A stretch of DNA of 64,000 nt from Castellaniella daejeonensis (GTDB lineage Bacteria > Pseudomonadota > Gammaproteobacteria > Burkholderiales > Burkholderiaceae_B). Of this stretch, positions 8,602 through 17,723 are shown piece after piece; position 1 is the stretch's first letter; every line of letters begins with the position of its first letter. Below the pieces are notes generated by a model. The model saw only the letters and a list, made by a program, of their open reading frames with translations. It was not told the origin of the DNA and made no database searches. The translations under genes were made by a program, and so were the position numbers. The stretch lies in assembly GCF_039523555.1 (NCBI RefSeq), contig NZ_BAAAFN010000011.1:186001-250000 (forward strand). Direction: 5' to 3'.

Positions 8602-9402
8602 TCAAAGATTTCCCAGGTGATGACGCAAGGCATCCCGGGCCGTGCGCTGCGGCAGCGCCGCATCCGGATATTCGGCATGGGCCAGGTACAGGCCGTCGGG
8701 CATGAAGGTTGGGGCGGCCCTGCGCCGGTCGCGGTCGCGCAGCAGTTCCGCGGCCCATTCGGGCGGCCGGCGGCCCCGCCCCACCATCACCAGCACGCCC
8801 ATCAGGTTGCGTACCATGTGGTGCAAGAAGGCATTGGCCCGGAATTCGAACACCAGGAAATCCCCGCTGCGGCGGATATCCAGCGCCTGCAGCGTCCGCA
8901 CCGGGCTGGCCGCCTGGCACTCGGACGAGCGAAAGGCGCTGAAATCGTGTTCCCCCACCAGCAGGGCGGCAGCGGCGCGCATGGCGTCGTCGTCAAGCCG
9001 GTCATGCACCCACCCGACCCGGCCGTGCAAGACCGGGGAACGGACCGGGGCGCTGCGCAGCACGTAGAAATAGGTGCGGGCACGCGCATCGAAGCGGGCG
9101 TGGAAATCGTCGGGAACGGCGCAGGCCCACTGCACGGCCATGGTATCCGGCAACAGGGCGTTCAGCCCGCGCACCCAGGACTCGTCGCGCCGGACGGCCT
9201 CGGTGTCCAGGTGCACCACCTGCTGCAGCGCATGGACGCCCGCGTCGGTACGGCCGGCGCAGATGGTCGGCACCCCGGGTGCCGCCAGGAACCGGCACAG
9301 CGCCGATTCCAGGGCATCCTGCAAAGTCCGGCCGCCAGGCTGGGTCTGCCAGCCTTGCCAGCCCCGGCCGTCATAGCTCAGCCCGAGCGCGATGCGTCCC
9401 AT
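8602..9402 (-). CDS. truA: tRNA pseudouridine(38-40) synthase
   Basis: Converts uridines 38-40 of the tRNA anticodon arm to pseudouridine. The 266-residue product has the catalytic aspartate in CAGRTDAGVHALQQVVH, the FDARARTYFYVL stretch, and FRANAFLHHMVRNLMGVL near the C-terminus, all characteristic of TruA, and a normal length. It lies 77 bases downstream of fimV on the same strand, an order seen in related betaproteobacteria. The start at 9402 (MGRIALGLSYDG) gives the expected N-terminus. Confidence 0.96.
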   Translation of the reverse strand: MGRIALGLSYDGRGWQGWQTQPGGRTLQDALESALCRFLAAPGVPTICAGRTDAGVHALQQVVHLDTEAVRRDESWVRGLNALLPDTMAVQWACAVPDDFHARFDARARTYFYVLRSAPVRSPVLHGRVGWVHDRLDDDAMRAAAALLVGEHDFSAFRSSECQAASPVRTLQALDIRRSGDFLVFEFRANAFLHHMVRNLMGVLVMVGRGRRPPEWAAELLRDRDRRRAAPTFMPDGLYLAHAEYPDAALPQRTARDALRHHLGNL

Positions 9403-9441
9403 GAAGATTGGTTTCCGATGTGTGCTGCGTCAGCGGTGCGT

Positions 9442-9469
9442 GCGGACGGCGGGCATGGCCGCTGTCCGC
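9442..9469 (-). terminator. Hairpin between fimV and truA, without T-tract
   Basis: GCGGACGGCGG (9442-9452) pairs with CCGCTGTCCGC (9459-9469) as an 11-base stem with one G-T pair and a 6-base loop, just after the fimV stop. No T-run follows on the minus strand. It may limit read-through into truA or stabilise the 3' end of fimV. Confidence 0.4.
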
Positions 9470-9479
9470 CTGAACCCGG

Positions 9480-11201
9480 TCAGCGCTGCTGCGGGCGGGT
9501 TTCGCCCGGTTCGAGATCCAGGTCGATGTCCTGGATTCGCTCACGGACCATGGCTTCCGTCACCCGGGGTTGGGCATCGGCCTCGTCCCGGGCGGCATTG
9601 GCCCTGCGCAGCAGCCAGGCGATGATGAGCACGATCAGGGCCAGCAGGCCCGTCATCACGCCCAGCAGATGATCCTGGATCCAGGATGCCCGGTGCTGGG
9701 CGCGCTCGGAAGGCTGCAGTTCGGCTGCTTCGGTAGCCCGGCTGGCAGTCTGGCCGGCCGCGCTGCCCGCCCCCGAGGCAATGGCGTTGGCCGCGGTAGC
9801 GCCGGACGCCCCGGCGGAAGCCGTGCCGCCGGCAGCCGACGCTGTATTCGCGGAAGATCCGCCCGGCGATGCGCCATTGGTGCCGGAAGCCCCCCCTGCC
9901 CCGGAAGCAGCCTGGAAGCCAGCGCTACCGCCTGTGGCAGCGCCTGGCGCCGAAGCCGCTGCGTCGTTTTCACCCGCCGCTGCGGCAGCGTCGTCGGCCT
10001 GGGCGGCGGCTTCCTGGCTGGCTTCGCTGATCGCGCTGGCGATTTCCTGGATCGAATGGCCGATGGCAGCAGCCCCCTGGGCGGCAGCCTTGCGTGCGGC
10101 CTCGCCCTGGGATTGCAGGGCCTGATTCAGGTTCTGGACATTGCCTTCGAGCTGATCGACCCGGGATTCGGCATCTTTCAGGGCATGCCCCCGTGCCGTG
10201 CGGGCATCCGCGGACGCATCGGCGCCATCACGGCCGGATTCGCTGAGCCGCAGGCGGTCGCCTGCCGCGTCGGCGGGCTTGGCAGCGGCCCGGGATTCGT
10301 CTTGCGAGACTGTGCCTGCCGCGGCCTGGCCCGCGCCCGCCTGGGCGGCCGAGCCGGCCAGACGTCCGCGCATCCGGGCGAAGGCTGCCGCCTGGGCCTG
10401 GAACTGGCGCCGCGCCTCGGCGTCGGAAATCGACAGCATGTCGTTGATGTCCGGCACCGTCAGCGTCGCGCCTGCGCGCACCAGGTTGACGTTGTCATGG
10501 ATGAAGGCCTGCGGATTGGCGCGCTGCAGCGCCATCATCAGCTGATAGATGGAAACCCCGTCGACCGCATGACGGCGGCTGATGGCGAACATCGTGTCGC
10601 CACGGCGCACGGCAATGGTGCCGACAGGCACCCGCCGGGTGCTGGTATGCGGTGCAGCCGCCCCGACCGCGGTCGCCGGCGATCCGCTCTGCACCGCCGG
10701 CTGCGCGGCGCCCGTCGCGGCGGCATTGCGAGCCGGCCCAGGCGCCACCAGGGACACCTGGTAGCGCTGTTCGCCGGTGGCCGTGCGTACGTCCAGCAGC
10801 AGATCGGCCAGGTTGCCGGAGAAAGCCTGGCTGGAACCGACACGCAGGATGCGCCGGCCGCCGGGCCGGACGTCGGGACCAACCGAAACGGACAGGCTGT
10901 CGAGCGGGACCGGTGGGGTGAGCCCGGCCTGGGCCCAATCCGGGGCCGGCGCAGGCCGTGCGGACAGGGCCTGCAGGTCGGCATCCGTCAGGCCGGATAT
11001 CGGCACCAGGATCAGCAAAGGCTCGCCAGACCCCGAGACAAGGCGCGCATGGCCAAAGCTGGAAGCCTGGGCAACCCCACCCGCCATGAAGGCCAGCGCC
11101 AGGGCGCCCGCCGCCAACCGGCCGGCAGGAATCAGGCGCCTTCCGCGCGTCGGATTCAGGAGGTTTCGGATCGGAGACGCGGCGTGGGGGTTTTTTTCCA
11201 T
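9480..11201 (-). CDS. fimV: FimV/HubP-like polar protein, short form
   Basis: Inner-membrane protein of the FimV/HubP group, which in other bacteria organises the cell pole and type IV pilus or motility machinery by binding peptidoglycan. The 573-residue product has a signal or anchor (about residues 27-46), the FimV N-terminal domain (FGHARLVSGSGEPLLILVPI region), a LysM motif (about 195-250, with VRRGDTMFAISRRH), a long Ala/Gly/Gln-rich linker with coiled coil and one membrane helix near residues 525-545. The C-terminal TPR domain of Pseudomonas FimV is missing. Start at 11201 (MEKNPHAAS), 11 bases after the asd stop. Confidence 0.85.
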   Translation of the reverse strand: MEKNPHAASPIRNLLNPTRGRRLIPAGRLAAGALALAFMAGGVAQASSFGHARLVSGSGEPLLILVPISGLTDADLQALSARPAPAPDWAQAGLTPPVPLDSLSVSVGPDVRPGGRRILRVGSSQAFSGNLADLLLDVRTATGEQRYQVSLVAPGPARNAAATGAAQPAVQSGSPATAVGAAAPHTSTRRVPVGTIAVRRGDTMFAISRRHAVDGVSIYQLMMALQRANPQAFIHDNVNLVRAGATLTVPDINDMLSISDAEARRQFQAQAAAFARMRGRLAGSAAQAGAGQAAAGTVSQDESRAAAKPADAAGDRLRLSESGRDGADASADARTARGHALKDAESRVDQLEGNVQNLNQALQSQGEAARKAAAQGAAAIGHSIQEIASAISEASQEAAAQADDAAAAAGENDAAASAPGAATGGSAGFQAASGAGGASGTNGASPGGSSANTASAAGGTASAGASGATAANAIASGAGSAAGQTASRATEAAELQPSERAQHRASWIQDHLLGVMTGLLALIVLIIAWLLRRANAARDEADAQPRVTEAMVRERIQDIDLDLEPGETRPQQR

Positions 11202-11212
11202 TCTTCTATCGT

Positions 11213-12343
11213 TCAGAGTTCGCCCAGAGCGATACGCAGCATGCGACGCAAGGGTTCGGCAGCGCCCCACAGCAGTTGGTCGCCGACCGTGAAGGCACTG
11301 AGGTATTGGGGGCCCATCGACATCTTGCGCAGGCGTCCCACGGGGATGTCTAGCGTGCCGGTCACTGCCACGGGAGTCAAGTCCCGCATGGAAGATTCAC
11401 GATCGTTGGGCACCAGGCGGGCCCATTCGGTGCCGGTACGCACGGCGTCGTTGATCTCGTCCATGGGGATGTCGCGCCGCAGCTTGATCGTCAGCGCCTG
11501 GCTGTGGCAGCGCATGGCGCCGATCCGCACGCACAGACCGTCGACCGGCACCGGCTCGGTGCCGAAGCCCGGGCCGCGCCCGAGAATCTTGTTGGTTTCC
11601 GCGCCCCCCTTCCACTCTTCGCGCGACACGCCGTCGCCCAGATCCTTGTCGATCCAGGGAATCAGGCTGCCGCCCAGGGGCACGCCGAAGTTCTCGCGCG
11701 GCAGGTCGGCGGCTTTCTGGGCCTGCAGAACACCACGGTCGATGTCCAGGATGGCAGATGCCGGGTCGGCGAGCTGATCGGCCACGGCCTGGTTGAGCAG
11801 ACCGAACTGGACCAGCAGTTCGCGCATGTGGCGCGCGCCGCCGCCCGAGGCAGCCTGATAGGTCATGGAAGTCATCCATTCGACCATGTCGGCCTTGAAG
11901 AGCCCGGCCAGGCCCATCAGCATGCAGCTGACGGTGCAGTTGCCGCCGATGAAGTCGCGCACGCCGCGCTGCAGGGCGGCGTCGATCACCGGCCGATTGA
12001 CCGGATCGAGAACGATGATGGCGTCGTCCTTCATGCGCAAGGTGCTGGCCGCGTCGATCCACAGGCCCTTCCAGCCGACCGCACGCAGCTTGGGATAAAC
12101 CTCGGTCGTGTAGTCGCCGCCCTGGGCGGTGACGATGATCGGCAGCTTGCGCAGGGCCTCGATGTCGTGCGCGTCCTGCAGCGGACCCGCGCCTTGCGCC
12201 CAGGCTGGTGCCGCGCCGCCCGCGTTGCTGGTGGAAAAGAAAACCGGCTCGAACAAGTCGAAGTCTTTTTCGTCCCGCATGCGCTGCATGAGCACCGAGC
12301 CGACCATTCCGCGCCAACCGACCAAACCGACTGCCTGAGCCAT
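11213..12343 (-). CDS. asd: Aspartate-semialdehyde dehydrogenase
   Basis: Reduces aspartyl phosphate to aspartate semialdehyde with NADPH, the branch point for lysine, diaminopimelate, threonine and methionine. The 376-residue product begins with the nucleotide-binding GLVGWRGMVGSVLMQRM and carries the catalytic cysteine in GGNCTVSCML; this is the Gram-negative form of Asd. It lies between leuB and fimV in the same orientation with short gaps, consistent with one long transcript. Its products feed metE and thrB, both elsewhere in this window. Confidence 0.97.
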   Translation of the reverse strand: MAQAVGLVGWRGMVGSVLMQRMRDEKDFDLFEPVFFSTSNAGGAAPAWAQGAGPLQDAHDIEALRKLPIIVTAQGGDYTTEVYPKLRAVGWKGLWIDAASTLRMKDDAIIVLDPVNRPVIDAALQRGVRDFIGGNCTVSCMLMGLAGLFKADMVEWMTSMTYQAASGGGARHMRELLVQFGLLNQAVADQLADPASAILDIDRGVLQAQKAADLPRENFGVPLGGSLIPWIDKDLGDGVSREEWKGGAETNKILGRGPGFGTEPVPVDGLCVRIGAMRCHSQALTIKLRRDIPMDEINDAVRTGTEWARLVPNDRESSMRDLTPVAVTGTLDIPVGRLRKMSMGPQYLSAFTVGDQLLWGAAEPLRRMLRIALGEL

Positions 12344-12398
12344 AAATCCCTGCCTGAACCGTGAAAAGTGAATGTGAGTGGTTAATTAGTGTAATGCT

Positions 12399-13475
12399 TC
12401 AGTTTAATGCCTTCAGCACGGCATCGCCCATTTCGGATGTCGAGACCCGCGTGGTGCCGTTCTCGTGGATGTCGGCCGTCCGCAGGCCCTGCGCCAGCAC
12501 CGCCTGGACGGCGGCCTCGATCCGGTCGGCGGCGGGGGCCGCATTCAGCGAATAGCGCAGCATCATGGCCGCCGACAGAATGGTCGCCAGGGGATTGGCG
12601 ATGTTCTGACCGGCGATGTCCGGCGCCGAGCCGTGACTGGGCTCGTACAGCCCCTGCCGGCTGGCATTCAGCGAGGCGGAAGGCAGCATGCCGATCGAAC
12701 CCGTCAGCATGGCGGCCTCGTCCGACAGGATGTCGCCGAACAGGTTGCCGGTCACCACCACGTCGAAGGCCTTGGGCGCACGCACCAGCTGCATTGCGGC
12801 ATTGTCCACGTACATGTGGGACAGCTCCACCTGCGGGTATTCGCGTGCGACGTCGATCATGATGTCGCGCCAGAACTGCGAGGTTTCCAGGACATTGGCC
12901 TTGTCCACGCTGCACAGCCTGCCCTGGCGCCGCGCCGCGGCCTGGAAAGCCACGTGGGCGATGCGGCGGACTTCCGTTTCGGCGTAATGCATGGTGTCGT
13001 AGCCCTGGCGATCACCCGCGAACGGGCCGTCTTCCAGCGTGCGCACACCGCGGGGCTGGCCGAAATAGATGTCGCCCGTGAGTTCGCGCACGATCAGGAT
13101 GTCCAGTCCGGCGACCACCTCGGGCTTGAGCGACGAGGCGTTGGCCAGTTCCGGGTACAGGATCGCCGGGCGCAGGTTGGCGAACAGCCCCAGGGCCTTG
13201 CGCAGGCCCAGCACTGCCTGTTCCGGGCGCAGCGCGCGCTCGAGATGGTCGTATTTCCAATCGCCCACGGCGCCGAACAGCACGGCGTCGGATTGCCTGG
13301 CCAGGGCCAGGGTGTCCTCGGGCAGGGGGTGTCCCTTGGCCGCATAGGCGGCGCCACCCACGGGCGCTTCGGTCAATTCCAGGTCCAGGTCCAGCGCGCG
13401 CAGCACGCGCACCGCCTGCTCGACGATTTCAGGGCCGATGCCGTCGCCCGGCAGGACTGCGATGCGAGAAGTCAT
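12399..13475 (-). CDS. leuB: 3-Isopropylmalate dehydrogenase
   Basis: Oxidatively decarboxylates 3-isopropylmalate to 2-oxoisocaproate with NAD+ in leucine synthesis. The 358-residue product has the N-terminal PGDGIGPEIV, VRELTGDIYFG, and the metal-binding and cofactor stretches NLFGDILSDEAAMLTGSIG and EPSHGSAPDIAG. Length is normal. It is separated from leuD by 120 bases that hold no ORF I trust, only a GGGCGT/ACGCCC stem (about 13550-13575). Confidence 0.97.
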   Translation of the reverse strand: MTSRIAVLPGDGIGPEIVEQAVRVLRALDLDLELTEAPVGGAAYAAKGHPLPEDTLALARQSDAVLFGAVGDWKYDHLERALRPEQAVLGLRKALGLFANLRPAILYPELANASSLKPEVVAGLDILIVRELTGDIYFGQPRGVRTLEDGPFAGDRQGYDTMHYAETEVRRIAHVAFQAAARRQGRLCSVDKANVLETSQFWRDIMIDVAREYPQVELSHMYVDNAAMQLVRAPKAFDVVVTGNLFGDILSDEAAMLTGSIGMLPSASLNASRQGLYEPSHGSAPDIAGQNIANPLATILSAAMMLRYSLNAAPAADRIEAAVQAVLAQGLRTADIHENGTTRVSTSEMGDAVLKALN

Positions 13476-13595
13476 GGAGGATTCCGATTCGTGAAGGCCC
13501 GGTCCGCGGGATGCGAAGGGATTCGCACCTGGCGCGAGCCGGGCCGGCGGGCGTGGCTTGCGCGCAACGCCCGGTGTTGGGAAAAGAATGAAAGA

Positions 13596-14252
13596 TCAAA
13601 GACCGCCGGGGTTCTGCCGCGCCAGCCAGGGGTGCTGCGCCAGGCGCTGGGCCTCGAAGGCACGGATCGCGTCGGCATGCAACAGGGTCTGGCCGATCTC
13701 GTCCAGGCCCTTCAGCAGGGATTCCTTGCGATAGGCGTCGACCTCGAAAGACCAGGATTCGCCGTCGGGCGCCACCACCCGCTGTGCGGCCAGATCCACG
13801 GTGAGCTCGTATCCCGGGGAAGACTCGACGGCCTGGAACAGGCGCGCCACGACAGGCTCGGGCAGGACGATGGGCAGCAGGCCGTTCTTGAAGCTGTTGT
13901 TGAAGAAGATATCGGCATAGGACGGCGCGATCAGCGCCCGGAAGCCGTATTGCTGCAAGGCCCAGGGAGCGTGTTCGCGGCTGGAGCCGCAACCGAAGTT
14001 CTTGCGGCACAACAGGATCGAGGCGCCCTGGTAGCGCGGCTGGTTCAGCACGAAATCCGGGTTCAGCGGCCGGCGACTGTTGTCCATGCCGGGTTCGCCG
14101 TGATCCAGGTAGCGCAGTTCGTCGAACAGGTTGGGCCCGAAGCCTGTCCGCTTGATGGACTTCAGGAACTGTTTGGGAATGATCAGGTCGGTATCGACGT
14201 TTTCCCGGTCCAGCGGAGCCACCAGACCCCGGTGCGTGGTAAAGGCTTGCAT
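13596..14252 (-). CDS. leuD: 3-Isopropylmalate dehydratase small subunit
   Basis: Small subunit of isopropylmalate isomerase, which with LeuC converts 2- to 3-isopropylmalate. The 218-residue product has DTDLIIPKQFLK at the N-terminus and the loop FGCGSSREHAPWAL typical of LeuD. I chose the ATG at 14252 (MQAFTTHRGLV), preceded by AGGAG, over the longer frame that would overlap leuC. It starts 10 bases after the leuC stop. Confidence 0.96.
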   Translation of the reverse strand: MQAFTTHRGLVAPLDRENVDTDLIIPKQFLKSIKRTGFGPNLFDELRYLDHGEPGMDNSRRPLNPDFVLNQPRYQGASILLCRKNFGCGSSREHAPWALQQYGFRALIAPSYADIFFNNSFKNGLLPIVLPEPVVARLFQAVESSPGYELTVDLAAQRVVAPDGESWSFEVDAYRKESLLKGLDEIGQTLLHADAIRAFEAQRLAQHPWLARQNPGGL

Positions 14253-14262
14253 GCTTGGGCTC

Positions 14263-15666
14263 CTATTGGAAAGTGCGCACGTCGACGAAATGGCCGGCCA
14301 CGGCGGCAGCCGCAGCCATGGCGGGGCTGACCAGATGGGTGCGTCCCCCCTGCCCCTGGCGCCCCTCGAAGTTGCGGTTCGAAGTCGAGGCACAGCGCTC
14401 GCCCGGCTCCAGCCGGTCGGCGTTCATGGCCAGGCACATCGAGCAGCCCGGTTCCCGCCACTCGAAGCCTGCCTCCAGGAAGATGCGGTCCAGGCCTTCC
14501 TGTTCGGCCTGCTCCTTGACCAGCCCGGATCCCGGCACGACCATGGCCAGGCGTACGTTGGATGCCACGCGGCGGCCCCTGGCCACAGCGGCTGCGGCAC
14601 GCAGGTCTTCGATGCGTGCGTTGGTGCAGGAACCGATGAAGACCTTGTCGATGGCGATCTCGGACAGCGGCGTGCCGGCCTTCAGGTCCATGTACTGCAG
14701 TGCGCGCTCCATGCCCTTGCGGCGCACGTCATCGGCCTCGGCGGCCGGATCCGGCACCCGGGCGCCGACGGCAGCCACCATTTCCGGCGACGTGCCCCAG
14801 CTGACCTGGGGTTCGATATCGGCCGCGTCGATCTCGACCACCCGGTCGAAGACCGCATCCGGATCGGAATGCAGCGTGCGCCAGTATTCCACGGCCTGGT
14901 CCCACAAGGCGCCTTCGGGCGCATAGGGGCGGCCCCTGAAGTAATCGATGGTGGTCTGGTCCACGGCCACCATGCCCGAGCGGGCGCCGGCCTCGATGGC
15001 CATGTTGCAGACCGTCATGCGGCCTTCCATGGACAAGGCACGCACGGCGCTGCCGCCGAACTCGATGGCGTAGCCGGTACCCCCCGCCGTGCCGATGCGC
15101 CCGATCACATACAGGATCAGGTCCTTGGCCGTACAGCCGAAGGGAAGCTCGCCTTCCACGCGCACCAGCATGCTGCGGCTCTTTTTCATCAGCAGCGTCT
15201 GCGTGGCGAGAACGTGCTCGACTTCGGAAGTGCCGATGCCGAAGGCCAGCGCCCCCATGGCACCGTGCGTGCTGGTGTGCGAATCGCCGCAGACCACGGT
15301 CATGCCCGGCAAGGTGGCGCCCTGCTCGGGCCCGATGACGTGCACGATGCCCTGGCGGCGGTCATTCATGCGGAATTCGGTGATGCCCCAGGTGTCGCAG
15401 TTCTTGTCCAGGGTATCGACCTGCAGGCGCGAGACGGGATCCTGGATGCCTTCGCTGCGGGCCGTGGTGGGCACATTGTGGTCGGCCACCGCCAGATTGG
15501 CCGAGATCCGCCATGGCTTGCGGCCGGCGAGTTCCAGGCCCTCGAAGGCCTGCGGACTCGTGACTTCGTGGACGAGATGGCGATCGATGTACAGCAGACA
15601 GGTGCCGTCCGGCCCTTGATGCACCACATGGGCATCCCAGAGCTTGTCGTACAGGGTTTGGGGCAT
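14263..15666 (-). CDS. leuC: 3-Isopropylmalate dehydratase large subunit
   Basis: Large, 4Fe-4S-containing subunit of isopropylmalate isomerase. The 467-residue product has the cluster cysteines in FIGSCTNARIEDL and CSMCLAMN, the VCGDSHTSTHGAMGALAFG stretch of the aconitase superfamily, and STSNRNFEGRQG near the end. I chose the ATG at 15666 (MPQTLYDKLWD), the conserved N-terminus; the frame upstream is non-conserved. It is the first gene of leuCDB and is preceded by a candidate promoter (15731-15758) and a leader stem-loop (15702-15718). Confidence 0.97.
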   Translation of the reverse strand: MPQTLYDKLWDAHVVHQGPDGTCLLYIDRHLVHEVTSPQAFEGLELAGRKPWRISANLAVADHNVPTTARSEGIQDPVSRLQVDTLDKNCDTWGITEFRMNDRRQGIVHVIGPEQGATLPGMTVVCGDSHTSTHGAMGALAFGIGTSEVEHVLATQTLLMKKSRSMLVRVEGELPFGCTAKDLILYVIGRIGTAGGTGYAIEFGGSAVRALSMEGRMTVCNMAIEAGARSGMVAVDQTTIDYFRGRPYAPEGALWDQAVEYWRTLHSDPDAVFDRVVEIDAADIEPQVSWGTSPEMVAAVGARVPDPAAEADDVRRKGMERALQYMDLKAGTPLSEIAIDKVFIGSCTNARIEDLRAAAAVARGRRVASNVRLAMVVPGSGLVKEQAEQEGLDRIFLEAGFEWREPGCSMCLAMNADRLEPGERCASTSNRNFEGRQGQGGRTHLVSPAMAAAAAVAGHFVDVRTFQ

Positions 15667-15701
15667 GGTCGTGGCCTCGGAAATCGGAAAAATGGATGCC
15701 G

Positions 15702-15718
15702 TCCGCGCACGGCGCGGA
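15702..15718 (-). promoter_or_regulatory. Stem-loop in the leuC leader
   Basis: TCCGCGC and GCGCGGA form a perfect 7-base stem with a 3-base loop between the candidate promoter and the leuC start. A T5 run follows about ten bases later on the minus strand. I see no leucine-rich leader peptide, so a classical attenuator is not supported; the structure may affect translation or RNA stability. Confidence 0.3.
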
Positions 15719-15730
15719 TGCGATAAGCCC

Positions 15731-15758
15731 ATTATGCCAGCGTGATTTTCCCGGACAA
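15731..15758 (-). promoter_or_regulatory. Candidate sigma-70 promoter of leuCDB
   Basis: On the minus strand TTGTCC (15753-15758) and CATAAT (15731-15736) are separated by 16 bases, about 65 bases upstream of the leuC ATG. The match is moderate (4/6 and 5/6), but it is the best promoter-like pair in the 138-base gap between the M48 gene and leuC. Confidence 0.45.
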
Positions 15759-15804
15759 GGCCAGCAGTTATCCTAGTACTGGATGTAATAGATACCAGCT
15801 TGAG

Positions 15805-16623
15805 CTAGCTCTTCCTGCCCTGGTAGAGCGGCAGCACGATCTCGGAAGCCTGCTTCAGATCCGCGATCCGGCTCTGCGAAGAAGGATGCGTGGAGAGGAT
15901 TTCGGGCTGCCCGCCGCCTCCGGCGCGTTCCATCTTCTGCCACAGGGTGATGGCGGCGCGCGGATCATAGCCGGCACGGGCGGCCAGTTCCACCCCCATG
16001 CGATCGGCCTCGGTCTCGTTGGAACGACTGTTGGGCAAAGTGAACATGACCTGCGTCAGCGAGGAGCCCAGGTCGGCCACGGCCTGGCTGCCGGTGACCG
16101 CAGACAGAATCGACAGGCCGACATTGGCGGCCATCTGGCGCGAAACCTGCTCGCGGGCATGTTCGCGCAAGGCATGCGAAATCTCATGTCCCAGCACCGC
16201 GGCCAATTCGGCGTCCGAGGGCTTGATCTTGTCGAGCAGGCCGGTATAGACGGCGATCTTGCCGCCCGGCATGCACCAGGCATTGACCTCATTGGACTTC
16301 AGCAGGTGGACTTCCCAGGTCCAGTTGCGTGCATCGGGACGGAAGACGCCAACCTGGGCGATCAGCTTGCGGGCGATCGCCTGGACCCGCCGGGTCTGCG
16401 CCGCCGGCGTATCCAGGGCGCCCTGCGCCTTGGCCTGGGACAGGATCTGGCGGTACTGGGCTGCCGCCTGCTGGTTCAGTTCGGCCTCGGACACCAGTGT
16501 GGACATGGTCTGCGTCCGGTTCACACCCACCAGGCCCGACTGGGTCGTCTGCACCTGGGCGCAAGCGGCCAGCAGGATGGCCAGACCGATCATGGAGAAG
16601 CTTCGGAAGGAGGCACGAATCAT
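15805..16623 (-). CDS. M48-family metalloprotease, lipoprotein
   Basis: Zinc metalloprotease of the M48 family, predicted to be a lipoprotein acting in the periplasm, by analogy with LoiP/YcaL/BepA-type envelope quality control. The 272-residue product has a lipobox LLAAC (Cys21), the zinc motif HEISH, and the downstream third ligand region NETEADRMG. I chose the ATG at 16623 because AAGGAG lies 6 bases upstream; an in-frame ATG at 16629 sits directly on that ribosome site. It lies 32 bases after aroC on the same strand. The C-terminal TPR repeats of BepA are absent. Confidence 0.9.
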   Translation of the reverse strand: MIRASFRSFSMIGLAILLAACAQVQTTQSGLVGVNRTQTMSTLVSEAELNQQAAAQYRQILSQAKAQGALDTPAAQTRRVQAIARKLIAQVGVFRPDARNWTWEVHLLKSNEVNAWCMPGGKIAVYTGLLDKIKPSDAELAAVLGHEISHALREHAREQVSRQMAANVGLSILSAVTGSQAVADLGSSLTQVMFTLPNSRSNETEADRMGVELAARAGYDPRAAITLWQKMERAGGGGQPEILSTHPSSQSRIADLKQASEIVLPLYQGRKS

Positions 16624-16655
16624 GATCATCTCCTTGCTGTACCGGCAGATTCGGT

Positions 16656-17723
16656 CTAGACGGCCCTGTTCACATGCCCGCGGTGGCGCAGCGCGTGATC
16701 CATCAGCACGATGGCCAGCAGGGCCTCGGCAATGGGCGTGGCCCGGATTCCCACGCAGGGATCGTGGCGGCCCAGCGTCTGCACCATGACCGGCTCATTG
16801 GCCCGGTTCACGGAGCGGCGTTCGATCCGGATGCTGGACGTGGGTTTGATCGCCAGCGACACGCGCAGCGGCTGCCCGGAGGAAATCCCCCCCAGGACAC
16901 CGCCCGCGTGATTGCCCATGAAGCCGTCGGGCCCGATTTCGTCTCCGTGCTCGGAACCGCGCATCGCGACACAATCGAAGCCAGAGCCGATCGACACGCC
17001 CTTGACGGCATTCAGCCCCATCATGGCGTGGGCGATATCCGCATCCAGGCGATCGTAGATGGGCTCCCCCCAGCCCGCGGGAAGGCCTTCGGCCGTGACT
17101 TCGATGCGGGCGCCGATCGAATCACCGTCATGGCGTAGCTGGTCCATGAAGGCTTCGAGTTCGGGGACGATGCCGGCATTGGGCGCATAGAAGGGATTGC
17201 CCTGCACGTCGTCCCAGGACACGAAGGGGATCGGGATCGGCCCGAGCTGGCTCATGTAGCCGCGGATGCGCACGCCGTACTCCTGCATCAGCCACTTGCG
17301 CGCCACGGCTCCGGCCGCCACGGTGGGCGCCGTCAGGCGCGCCGAGGAACGACCTCCCCCGCGGGGATCGCGCACACCGTATTTCTTCCAGTAGGTGTAG
17401 TCGGCATGGCCGGGGCGGAAGGTATCGACGAGGTTGCCGTAGTCCTTGCTGCGCGCATCGGTGTTGCGGATCAGCAGGCCGATGGGCGTGCCGGTGGTCG
17501 CGCCCTCGAAGACGCCCGACAGGATCTCCACCGTATCCGGCTCGCGGCGCTGCGTGACGTGACGCGAGGTGCCGGGCCGGCGCCTGTCCAGCTCGGCCTG
17601 GATGTCGGCCTCGGACAGCGCCAGGCCCGGCGGGCAGCCATCGATCACGGCGCCAATGGCCGGACCATGCGATTCGCCGAAATTGGTGACACGAAAAAGA
17701 GTACCCAGGGTATTGCCGGACAT
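16656..17723 (-). CDS. aroC: Chorismate synthase
   Basis: Last step of the shikimate pathway: forms chorismate from EPSP using reduced flavin. The 355-residue product has GESHGPAIG near the N-terminus, RGGGRSSAR, and GSGFDCVAMRGSEHGDEI, all chorismate synthase signatures. I chose the ATG at 17723 (MSGNTLGTLF), the conserved N-terminus. It begins a minus-strand series that continues through the leucine genes. The 276 bases upstream are shared with the divergent chemotaxis receptor and contain the MerR-type promoter at 17917-17947; a GATAAT (17806-17811) could serve as its -10. Confidence 0.97.
   Translation of the reverse strand: MSGNTLGTLFRVTNFGESHGPAIGAVIDGCPPGLALSEADIQAELDRRRPGTSRHVTQRREPDTVEILSGVFEGATTGTPIGLLIRNTDARSKDYGNLVDTFRPGHADYTYWKKYGVRDPRGGGRSSARLTAPTVAAGAVARKWLMQEYGVRIRGYMSQLGPIPIPFVSWDDVQGNPFYAPNAGIVPELEAFMDQLRHDGDSIGARIEVTAEGLPAGWGEPIYDRLDADIAHAMMGLNAVKGVSIGSGFDCVAMRGSEHGDEIGPDGFMGNHAGGVLGGISSGQPLRVSLAIKPTSSIRIERRSVNRANEPVMVQTLGRHDPCVGIRATPIAEALLAIVLMDHALRHRGHVNRAV

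Noticed and set aside
9570..11777. 735-residue plus-strand ORF opposite fimV and asd
   Set aside because: Crosses a gene boundary on the other strand and has Gly/Arg-rich composition expected of an antisense frame.
13476..13595. Possible small gene in the leuD-leuB gap
   Set aside because: No frame with a ribosome site; only a GGGCGT/ACGCCC stem and GC-rich repeats are seen.
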